Assembly (NCBI GenBank): GCA_023846275.1
Contig: CM043869.1
Span: 17,207,501-17,271,500, forward strand
Reading direction: 5' to 3'
Source of the DNA: Vanilla planifolia
Lineage: Eukaryota > Streptophyta > Magnoliopsida > Asparagales > Orchidaceae
DNA: 64,000 nucleotides
Positions 17,625 through 29,600 of this stretch are shown piece by piece. The translations under genes and the position numbers were made by a program. Below the pieces are notes generated by a model. That model did no database searches, was not told the origin of the DNA, and saw nothing but the letters and a program-made list of their open reading frames with translations. Each line of letters begins with the position of its first letter. Position 1 is the first letter of the stretch.

Positions 17625-20600
17625 GTCAGCAATATCGTTCTTCTTCCCGCTCCATACTTCTTCTATTGTTTTCTTCGTCTGAGTTCTGAGCTAGCTAGCA
17701 TAAATTCTTCCTCCATTGTACAGTTTTTCAGTATTTATCTTTAAATTTGTATGCAATTATGTTTGTTTGTTTATTAGAGCAATATTTCATTTAATAACTT
17801 CTTTAGTGCTTTGGCGTTTTATTTTTGTTGGCACACTGCTTCCGATAAAAGCTTGTTCGATCATTAATTTGTTATATTCGATCAAGGTCGTGCTCTAAAA
17901 ACTGAAACATGTTCCTGATATAGCATTCCAACGAGTCAATAAAAGAAAATTACTAACAAGGATAACTTTCTCTATGCCTAGGGTTTTTTTATGCTGATAT
18001 TCTGTTAGTGACTGAAGTGGTGATTTTGCATCTTTTGATAATTATAGAAGTTGTCAATAGTGTGCATAAGGATCCAAAAAGTATGATGCTGTCTTTATAA
18101 CCATGCTAGTTACTATTCATGTTTTCGAGAATTATTCAACAAACTAGGTGTTAATAAATCAACCCAAACCTTTATGATATTGGTTTAAATATTCATGAGA
18201 GCTAATGTATTATTATAAAAGGTTTGCAACAATCAATCAAGGAATACTGTTCTTGTCTTATTTGGGAAACCATGTTATGCATCACATCATGTGGATGTAG
18301 TAGGCCATAGGATGTAGGAGGTCCAAGTTCATGGCATGCTGTCATGGATCACGTCACAAGCAAGGCTTAAAAAGGGCTTTATTTAGTTTGTTTGTATTAT
18401 TGGGTGTTAATGTATCATTCATAAGAATTAAGAGTATTTTTTATTTATTTTTGCACTTTTGTTTGTTTTTGTTGTTTTTTGTTATTATTTTATTAGTTAT
18501 TTTAGAGTGATCAATATTTTGGTATTTTCATTTTTTATTTGGGCATTTTTATATCTATTTAAGCATTGCTATGGAATGAAAAAAAATGATTTTTTATTTT
18601 TCATTATTTGAGGTTTTGTGAGGTGTGTGCGTGCAAAAAAAGTTTACTCAAAATAATATTTAAGTTCTCCTTTGTCTTAACAAGTCTGCGATTTGGATTT
18701 TTCCTACTTTGCCATTGTCGTTCTAGTTAACATATCCATCTCCGTCATCTCTTGTTGTTGTTGGCAATCCTTGTAGTTCTAGCCACCTGCTAGATCTCTC
18801 GTTGTTCTATTTTATTAACATTGCAACAGCCTATAAACTAGTTGGTTCACTAGCAAACTATCATGTGCATTTGGAGATCCTTAAAAACTTTCTTTGCGGA
18901 TTACCTACAATCTAGTCGTACAAGTCCACACCGATCATCATCTCGTTAACGATGTCTTGGAACCTCTACATTTTGTAAACTCTTGTTGTCTTTGCGAGCT
19001 CGATGCCACCCCATGCTGTGGCTTTTTTGTGGTAGCTTTGTTTTGGGATGTTACTGATTGTGTTCGACCAAGTTGCATTGCCATTTGGGTCTAACCATAG
19101 CCAGATCCTGCCATAGTGACTAGCTGCCTTAATGCTGTGCCGTTGTCCTTTTTGTAACCCTTTTTAATCCCATTGCCTCGCTGCCATCCTTTGTTGTTGA
19201 TCTGCTTCGTTGCCACCATCTCTAAAGTTGTTGGTCTCTCTTAACGTTGACTTCAGACGTTTCCTGAATTGTCATTGCCTTGGCTCCTGTAGTTAGCATT
19301 TGTTGTCAGCCAACCTTTTCTTGGCCAAGCACAAGCCATTGGATTTGTCTATACATTTCTTTGTCAACTTTGGGTATTAGAGTCAAGTTCGCTTTGTCAC
19401 ACCTCCATCAACCATTGGTATCATAGCTCATTTTGTCGTGTTCCAACCATTTTGATTGTTCAATTGCACGTTATGATTGAAGGACTTAAGATTCCCGCAT
19501 CATAAGAGATTTTTCGACATGAAGAAACCAAGGTGGTAGTTGAAGGGATTGCAATTTAGGTGGCTACTAAAGGGAAGTAACCCTGTAAAGATCCAAATTG
19601 CATCATTTCTCAATTTGATTTTAATTTTTTGAATGAAAACTAACATGTTAGGTATGCTTGATTGCAACTTCTATAAGGAGCATGTGATTGGTTTTATCAA
19701 TTGCATATAACTAACCTTATTTTTAACTAAATCTACTCTTAACCTGTTTGAAAGATATGGCTGATGCCTATATTAAAAGCTCTTATGGAGGTTCACACAT
19801 ATGGTCAATAAGCAAAAGAGAGTGCAAATTGTGTGATAGGGGCATATACCAATTCCACAAGAAATCAGAAAGTAAAACATCTTTGGTTACCCAAACAGCA
19901 ACTATAATCCCTTTGCGGTGAATGTGAGAGGTCCTACTAGCCGCAAAAAGTCAAAAAATATTGATTGTTAGAGTGAAATAGGAGTCAACATCAAAACTAG
20001 TCATGCCTCTGGAGAGGTCTGTAAGGTTGGGAGGAATTGTCTCAATCCAACAACTGAGTGAGGGTGAAAATTGAGATGTTGCCAAGAGGATAGCCATGAT
20101 AAGGGAGTGTGCCTCCTTAGACTTCGACACAGAGGAGAAGATCCTTCAACGATGGGTTAGGAACGGTCTTTTCAAATAGTCTTTGAAAACAGCTCCAATG
20201 CTAGCCGGGCCATCATTTGTCATAGTTGCATCACAATTTACCTTAGTCTAGTCCTAGGGAGATTGGGGCAGCCACTAAAATAAAGAGAGTGAAGTCGTCC
20301 AGGGGAAGAGTAAGGGAAGAAAGTCTAGTATGATGAATAAGCTGTAACCATACTAAAGTATTGAAAGTAGACTTTGGAGTGAACTTTGCAATTGCTGTTC
20401 CTTCACAGGTGATATATAGCATTGGTCGCAACAGCAGTGAGCTCATGGTTCTTACGGTTATCTTTTGTCCAGCCAATCAAAGATTGCAGTGTGGAAAACA
20501 AAAACTCTGCTCAGTGCCCATTGCATAAGGATGGAAGCCTGCACTGGTTGAGTAGTGACACAACATATGATCCCAAGTCTCAATGGAATGATAGTCCAAT

Positions 20601-23600
20601 GGACTGATACAATCAATGGCAAGGCTCAAGAAGATCACCAATCTCATGTCAGAACAAAACCATAGGAAACACACCATAAAAAAACTCTAATGCATGGCTG
20701 TACGTTAAGCTTCCACACCCAAGCGGCACCATTGTCATCCTTGTGCTGTAGATGCAGGAATTGTTTTGTACAAAAGTCTCCAATAGACTTAACACTTTCC
20801 TAATGTTGCCATTGGTGTGAATTGCCCATGCCCATTGGTGCCCAGCGGCTGCGGTTAGTGCGCTTTATCAGTTCTTGGCCAAAGTGCAAAAGAAGGAAGT
20901 CCTGACAGAATGAAGGTTTGGTGGTAGCTCAGCATCCACATTTATGAACATAGGCCAAAGGCAAAGTTCAGAATGGTACAACTAGTTATTGGAGTAGGTA
21001 GAACAAGAATTTCCATTGTCTAGCCTCTATATAGAATTTCAATAGTAAAATTGCCTGTAAAACAGCAATTTCCACGTGGGAGAGTCCTCACGCTGCTGCA
21101 TGAAAAATGTAGTCGGTGCCATTTTTTACTTAAAAGGTGCACACCCAAAGAGCCTTGTCATGAGCCAAGAAAACCCGAGCATGCTGAATCATGAAGGTAA
21201 CTTGGCAAAATTTCAGTTGAAGAACCCCCAAACCACCATGCTCCTTGGGCTGAGCAATAGTATTCCAATCCAAATAGTGCATTGAGTTTCGAGCATAAGA
21301 TCCACTCCAAATAAAGGTCTTGATTGCATGTTTGATCTTTGAGAAGATCCTTGTAGAAATTAATGAATGGCTTATGTTGAAGACAGGGATAGAGGGCAGC
21401 ACAGAATTAACTAGGACTGATCTGTTGGCTAGAGAAAGAGATCTAGTTGCCTAGGTAAAAATTCTATTTGTAACCACTTGGGTGAGGTGATTAAAATATG
21501 AAGCTTTTAGTTTTTGGCCCATAAGAGGTATGCCTACGTATTTTATCTTGGTTGCCTTTTCATGCAAAGTGTGTTTGCCATCACCTCTTTACGTTGAGGA
21601 AGCATTCTTTTACTAAACATCACTCTGGATTTGGCGAAATTGACCACTTGAATTAGTGCGACAGCATAAGGCATGATCTTTCTATAAGTAGTAGTAGTAG
21701 ATGTAATGGGGTTATACAACATGATGTTGTTTGCATAGAGTAGGTGAGAGATACTGGGTGTAGCAAGATATAAGAATTCTGATAAGGGCCTGAGAATAAA
21801 TGAGAAGGAACAAGTGTTCCGATAAAGTTGTAAATAAACTTGGGAAAATATGGCACCCTTGTTGAATGTCATAAAAAATCGTGATCCATAGTAGGTGGTG
21901 GCCATTACAGAGAATGCTATATCTTGGGGCAATGATGCAAGCATTTACCCAAGCTATCCAAATATCTGGAAATCCTTTGTTTTGTAGCAGATAAAGGAGA
22001 AAGTCCCAGCGCACATTATCAAATGTTTGATCAATGTCTAACTTGACCGCTATGAGACCTCGAGAGAAGAGGATGTATTGAGCTAATGTGAGAGCTCTTG
22101 GGCGAGGAAGATATTGATGGAGATAGATCTACCATTAATAAAGGTGCCTTGCTTGGTGGAGATAGTATTAGGGAGGACTTATTGTAGCTGATTTGCAAGC
22201 ATTTTGGTAACTGCTTTGTAAATTGAGTTGCATATTATAATACCCTGTGCTTGAGGTCTCTTCTTGCTTGGGAATCAGAATGACTAATGCTTCTGTCCAT
22301 CGGGTTGGCATTTGTACTAAAGTACCGGATTAATTGTTTTGAGGATGTCTAAGAGGGTGATGTCCCAATATCTACAGAGGAAAATGCTTGTAATGCCATT
22401 AATTCCTCAAGCCTTATTCATATCAATTGAGAAAATTTCTTGTCTGATTTCAACCGCAACAATTGGGGTAGCCAATTGTGCACTTTGTTCGAGTTGGAAA
22501 TTTTGGGAAATCAATTCAAGCAAGCATTGGCCTACAAAGGTGAAGAAGTGAGAAAGAAAATTGGAGATGTCCTTGAAAGTAATGTATGAATGTAATGTAT
22601 CTTCTCTGTTTAGAAGTTGCTACATAGAAAAAAGACATGTTGATGTCACTAGGCTTAGCCTATTGCATTTTTACCTGCTGCCACCATATATTTCTTGTCT
22701 AGATAAGGCATTGTGGTAAGGAGATGTTAATTCTAGCAATTTGCTTTGTTCTGTGGTGTTCAATCCTTGATTCTCCTTCAATTGCAGCTCAATGGCAATT
22801 TCTAGTTGCCAAGGTAATCGAGTAATGCTTTCCTGGCTTTGCTTGCTCTAAAAATTGTAGTGCTTTAAGTGTCTAGGAAAATTTTTTGCTAACCACATTG
22901 TAGGTAATCCCCTTGCAAGTTTGGACTAAGTGGCCATAACAACATCCCTAGGATCTGAACAATTGAACCAAGCAATTTCAAAGATTTGCCTCCTTCCCAT
23001 AAAGCCAATCTAAAGTTGCTTGATGAAAACGTGGATGGCGCAATGCTCTAAGCAGGTGAGTGAGATGGCGAACCTCCGTATTTGGGAATGAGTGCATGCT
23101 ATTATGGTTAAGAAAAACCCAATCCAATCTTTCAAAGGTGCATTCAATCCCATCTTTATTTTTGCCCATGTAAAAGGATTTCTAACAAAACCCTAGTCAC
23201 AAAGCTCCGTGCTATTGATTAGTTGAAGGAATTCTTCTTGCCTAATTGAGAACATGAAAAGTTTCTCTCCTTTCTTTTCTAATTAAGACAAAGTAATGTT
23301 GAATCTCTTTGGCAAAAATCATAGGGAGAGAGGGAGAAGAAACAAAACGAATGTGCCGCCAAAGATCTCATTAGATGACATGATCCTGGGATATATAAAT
23401 TGTGCAAAAGATCCAAGAAGGTTGATTGTGTTCTAACTTCCAATAACACAACTTGCTTAATAGAGATATGCATGAAACTCCTCAAGAGGACAATGATGCC
23501 ACCTGAAAGACTAGCAACTAACTCGACAAAAAGTCCTAATTTCTATCAAGAAGACGATCTGCCTAGCGCTTAGAGAGTTTGGTGACTCTTGTTTCAACTA

Positions 23601-26600
23601 AAGTGATTACAACAGTTTTGTGTTCACACAAAATTTATTGGAGATGATTCTATGAGGTCGATGATTTGATTCCATGGATATTCGATACAATTGTTGTCAT
23701 CTTGGAGAAAGATGAGGATTAGAAGGTGATGCATTACTCTTGCAGCCTGGGGAGTTGCTCTATCTACTTTTTGTTAAGTACTCTCTTATTGTGTTAGAGC
23801 CAAATAATCTTCTTTTTTGACCAACCAAGGATGGAGGCTCAAGGGTCATTGCATTGTCCTTGGTCCTATGTAAATTGGAGGGAGAATCAATGCTATGCAC
23901 ATCTCGTTAGTAGGATCCTTACTAAGCATTCCATCTACTTCTTCCTACATCTCTGTGATTGTGTCCATACCATCCTTCGATTGTACCTTATCTTGATAAT
24001 TTCTAACTTGAACAAAGCATGGCATATCCAATAATGTTGTTGAAACTTGCTGATGTGATTCCAAAGCTAAACCTGACACCCTTGTAGATTTGGCTTTGGT
24101 GCCTCAATAGACAATGCCTATGCCTTCATTGGAGTACTCACATTTGTCACCGTTGGGGGATGGGAAGCCATTCCAATAGCTGAGTTTTTACTTTGTCAAG
24201 CGTGAGCTTGCATTGTTTGGGCCTCTTGCCTGGAATTGTTTATCATTGTAGTAATCTAATGCACATAGCCATTAAATCTATGTGAGCTTGTGGATAATGG
24301 TTGTTGCCTTTGTTCCTTATTGCTGAAGAACCCCGATTAATTGTATCGAGCCCCACCGCATTCTGTTATTTTTGTTGGACCACCATCCAAGGTCTTAGAC
24401 ATGTGTAGTCCTTCTTTGTATAATTGTGCTCTAATAATGAAAGATTAAAAGCATAAGGAGGTTTGATGGTTGCCTTTGGTTTTTCTGTTTCTTATTCATC
24501 GAAGTAGTAGTTACCCCTGCAAAAGTCTATTGTGTTGGTTTGCACACTCCAGTCAAATGGCCTACCTTGTCGCATTCAAAACAAATGGTAAATAGACCTT
24601 CAAATTCAAAATGTTGGAAGGTGAGGTTCATGGGCCTTCCAACCAAATCCTAGAAATAAACAAAAACCTACTCTTAACCTCTGAGTAACAACCTATGGAG
24701 TGATCCACATTTATATTGCAATCCATCTAGAATACAAGTTGTATATTTAGGATCTTAAAGTTTTTGTTCTTTATAAGAACTATTGAAATTGTGTATGCAA
24801 ATTTAAGTTTGGTTTATTTTGATGCTACACCCTTTTAATAAAAAAATGTATAATTTTTTTTGTTTTTTTAAATTAATTATTTAATTAATTTAATTTAATA
24901 TTTTAAAAAATAAATTAAAATTTAATATTATATATTAAATATTGTTTGAAATTAAAATATTATTTCTCTAATTTTGTTATTTTTCTTGAGATATTTAAAT
25001 CATATCATGTCACCAAAGCAGAATCAAGTAAAGAAGTTAGAGACCTTTTGGATTGAGATGGATACATTGCATCATGTAGTGGATAATTTATCTGATAGGT
25101 TGGATAGATTGAGGTTACATTGAATGGCTTAGGTTCCTAGTTTAGAGAAGTTATGGCCACCATTACTCAAAACATGACCCCACTTCCCATAGATGAACAC
25201 TCAGAAGATGATTGGCATACACTTAAGTAGAACAAGGTGGACAAACTTTCTAGGAATTATGTGGATGATCTTATTGATTTCCATAATGAGTTAAGATACA
25301 ACACCAAAATTTGATGATGTTTATAATTATAGCAAAATTTAGATTGAGGGCTAGATTTGCAAAGAGGAAATTATAAGGCCATTAGCCAAGGAATGGTGGT
25401 TGAGTAGAAAAGTCTTTATTTTGAAAGAGTTGAAGAAGATATTGAAGCATAACAATTGTCTTAGGTATCATAACAAAAGATTGCATGGAGAGCTACAGAC
25501 ATTGAGATAAGGGATTCTTACTATGGTGGAATATTTGAATACTTCTGATAATTTAGTGATTGAAATAAATTATTTTATTGTAGATTGACAATTAATTAAT
25601 ATGTTTATTTTGGAATTTTAAGTGGATATTAGGGATAATTTATAATTATATGATCCTGAGTTACTTGAGAAGACAAGTAGCTTGATTTTGTTAGTGGATA
25701 GATTCTAGAAATTAGTACTTGTGAAAATTTTGTGCACAATATTAAGCCTTTTTGTGGGAGCACCTAAGTTTTTCATTAGGCTTGGTTTGCCTTCATCTCA
25801 TACTTAGATTGCTAAGGATAAAATTCGAAATAAACTTCTATAACCATATTGAGTATTGTTATAGATGTGAACATGTTTAAATCTCGAGGAAAAAGGTCAA
25901 GGTAAGCTAAGATATAAGAAAGCAAAGGAAGACTTAGTGATGAGAAGTGACCATTTGAAGAACATGGAGAGCACATAGATGTTATGAGATGCCTATTTAT
26001 GTTTAGGAAAGTAACTGATGGTTGGAGGAGAAAGTATGTATTTAGTGCATTTGTGACATAATTATCAAAATTGAGATTGGTGATAAATGGTGGGAGTGCC
26101 GCTAATGTGATCTATACAAGTGTACTCAAAAGGGTCAATCCCAACTTCATCTCCAACCATTGTATTTTGGTTGGGTGAATTATACATTTTTTTAATCATA
26201 TTTAGGTGTTTGGTTCCACTAAAAATAAGGACATTTGAGGATAGAATTATATGATGTTCTATCTATAGACATACACGTATTCTATTGAGAAGATTGTGGT
26301 TGTATGTTTTGAATGTTGCAAAGTTTAAGAAATAAAACACTTGTGTTCAAATGTGATGTCATATAAGGTTTCATCCATTAAGATGATATGAGAAAGTTCA
26401 GTTTTTTAAAAATTGTTTTGAATTGAAACTTGCATCTACGAAAAAGAAGTTACAATTGATTATTTTTTCTAACAATTAAAGGACTTTTTTATAGTCAATC
26501 CAACTAGGGATACGAATTGAAAGATGAATAATCTTGAGGTTAGAAAGGGTTGGATGTAATCATCTTAAGATAAAATTTCTTGACAATAGATCTTTATACC

Positions 26601-29600
26601 CTTTCCATGTTAAAGAGGTTTTAATTGACCAGCTCGGGGAGTATGTTTTCTTAAAGGTTATCAAATTACTAAAGTTTAATGATATTATCTTAGTGGAGCT
26701 CTTAGACTGGTTGCCTTTTATGAGGAATATTTAGCATGTTATTGATCTCGTTTTGGATTCATAGCTTTCAAATTTATTATATTACAAGATAAACTCTACT
26801 AAAGATGTTGAGCTTAAAAGACACGAATTTTTTAGAAATGAATTTCTACAAGTTTGAGCTCTTGTACTATGCCTATATTGTTGACACTTAAAAGATAAAA
26901 ATTGGAGAATGTGTATTGACAGCTGAGCAATCAGTAAGATTATTATCAAGCATAAGTTTCCCTTACCTAAATTAGATATGTTGTATTTAATTCTAGTGCC
27001 AATTACCTTTCGAAAATTGATTTAGAATTGGATATCATTAGATTAGGATTAGACTTGAACATGTATGAAAAATAACTTTTAATACTTCAGATTGATTATA
27101 TGAGTAGTTAGTAGTGTTCTTTAGATTATCAAATACTCATAATATTTTTACAAATTTATAGAAAATAATCTTAAAATCTTTTATTGAAAGACTTCTTGTG
27201 ATTTAATTTGATGATATTTTGATATATAGTCTTAATGAATATACTCATTTGGAGCATATTGGGAAGTCTTTGAAAAATGAATGGTAGAAAAATTATTTTT
27301 GATTTTGAAGAAATGCTTTATTATGAAGATTGAAGTGAATTTTTTAGCTTTTATTGTGTTTGGTAAATATCTTCAACCAATTTCTCAAAAAATAAGAACA
27401 ATTGTACTTTGGCTTGTACTCAAGTTTTATATAGGTTTGCAGCTTTATAGGTTAACTATTTTTTATATAGAAGATTTATTAAACATTGTTTTTGTACAAT
27501 AGTAGCTTGTATAACTGATATGTTAAAGAATGATAAATTTTTGTGAACTAGTGGAGTAGAAAAATCCTTTACTTAAATTAAGGTTGTAATGACTGTCATT
27601 AGTCTTGAAATTATTAGATTTCTCTAAAACATTTGTAGTTATTTAATGATGCATTTAGACCAGAATTAATAGAATTTTTAGTAAGCATCCATTTGCATAT
27701 TTTAGTGAAAACTTAAAACAATGCTTAATAGAGATATTCTAGACAGTAAGAGATTTTATGCTATAAGTGTAAGATATGAGAACAGATTTTACTTGCTTTA
27801 TAAAGAGTCTACTTTATCATACTTTAAAGTACATTAATACTTAGAAGAAGTTGAATTATAAGCATGTAAAATGGGTTAAGATTTTATAAGATTACACTTT
27901 TTCCTTAAGTTGTAAACTTGGGAACTAAACAAACCAACTGATGTATTATCTCAAGTAGCATTAGCTATTCTTATGTTGAATTCAACATTTTTGGTTTGGA
28001 ACAATTAAAAGATGATTGTTTAACTTGTCTAAATTTTTATGTGATTTATGAATAGCTAAGGGATAAGCTTTCACATTGACATGGTCTTTCATTTGATTGA
28101 TGACCTATCACATATCATCAGCCTTAGCAATGCTGGAATAAACAATAATGCTTGAAGAACTCTCACACCACCATTGAAGTCACTAGTGATGCTATGGTAT
28201 GTTGGGTCAGACCTCTAGATCTTCACACATTATCCAAGTCTCTATATTGCTAGTTTGTTAGGTGCTGCAATGGAGGAAGGGTGAATAGGGGAGATGCATT
28301 ATGGACATTCTACAAGTGTAAGAGACAAAGCGTTGTTCTTGGGGCTGCTTTGACAATATATATGAGCGGTGTTACTTGGGATATGGAAGCCCGATAGCTC
28401 TGGGGACCATGCTAATAATTAGAGAGGGGAGAGAAGGTGGTAGACATTGGGGTGAAAGTTATTATGAGTAAGGTAGTGTGTGGGGTACATGACATTTCGA
28501 AATAAATTAGATTGAAATCACATAGTTTTTTGTATTCCCAATTTATGAAGTTATGATGAGGTTCTACATGCAATTGTTTTTGTTTGTTAGTTTTATTTCC
28601 CATTATTAAACTTGAGGGCTAACTTGAAGGACCTATGTGTAATTAATCTTTTTGAAGATGATGTTATTTTAAGAATAACACAACGATTATTTTGCAATTA
28701 AAGTATTTTAGTTTTCTAAAGAAACACTTGATTACCTTTTTGTTAGCATACTTTTCGAGGCAAACACTTCTCTTCAATCAACAATTCTTAAATCCCATTA
28801 CAATTCTTCAATCCCACAACACTTTCACACAATCACATTTGTTGCTCATAATAGCATAACCTAATACTCTTTACTAAGTTGTATGTTTGCTTTTAATTTC
28901 CAAAGCACATTGCTCAATGAAACATTGTGTTCATTAGGAAACATGTAGACATGTTTTCTAACAAATTTTTCCATTAATATCTGAGCCTGAAGCTTAAGGT
29001 ACTCTTGTTTAAGTTTATGTGACTTTAAATGCATATTTTAATTAACTTTTTATTTTTCAAATTCTTTAAAGTCTGAAGATATGTGGAAAAAATAATCAAA
29101 ATTTTGTTTGGTGAACTTTTTTATATAATGTCAAAAAGTTATTTTATCAAAATTATTTATTTTTTCTTTTAAAATAGCTTCCAAGAAAAATTAATATTTT
29201 TGGAAAGTTAGTTGTCCTAAGACATTTTAAGTAAGCATGTATACACAAACCATTGCAATTGCCATTTTTTGTGCCAAGGCTTTTTGCAAAAAAACGTTTA
29301 AACTAAACAAGTGTAACTAAAATTTTGTGAACTATACCTACAATATTGATATGCATTGTTATTGGGTAGAATAAGGATGAAAATACTACTAGTTGGATGA
29401 AACTACAATGATTGAAAGATCTTAACATTCTTTAATTTCTAGTTACCATCTTTGATCATTATAATCATTAGTTAACATGGAAACACTCTTTGATTGATCA
29501 TAACATTATTATACATCCTTTTTAGCTAATATCTATTGATATTGATTATTTGGAGTGTAACTCAGGATTTTCGATTGCACCTAAACATTCAATTCGAGAT

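Larger units (their letters stand above)
19980..24850 (-). mobile_element. L1-type LINE, nearly complete but decayed
   Basis: Non-LTR retrotransposon antisense to HASTY in intron 1. Reading the - strand 5'->3', the domains come in canonical plant L1 order. ORF1 zinc knuckle C-x2-C-x4-H-x4-C is at 24542-24583, just after a LVGRP-type segment. Endonuclease (LVETRV near 23582-23605; C-terminal part ending before 22978, with an ERLDWVFLN block) comes next. Reverse transcriptase follows (22440-21540), then its C-terminal region (IWSGS...DWN...PKEHGGLG, about 21310-21220). Last is an RNase H domain (VNCDATMTNDGPASIGAVF, about 20270-20180). Many stops and frameshifts interrupt it, and the RT box YADD reads YANN. 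Ends are approximate; no clear poly(A) or target-site duplication was identified. Confidence 0.88.
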
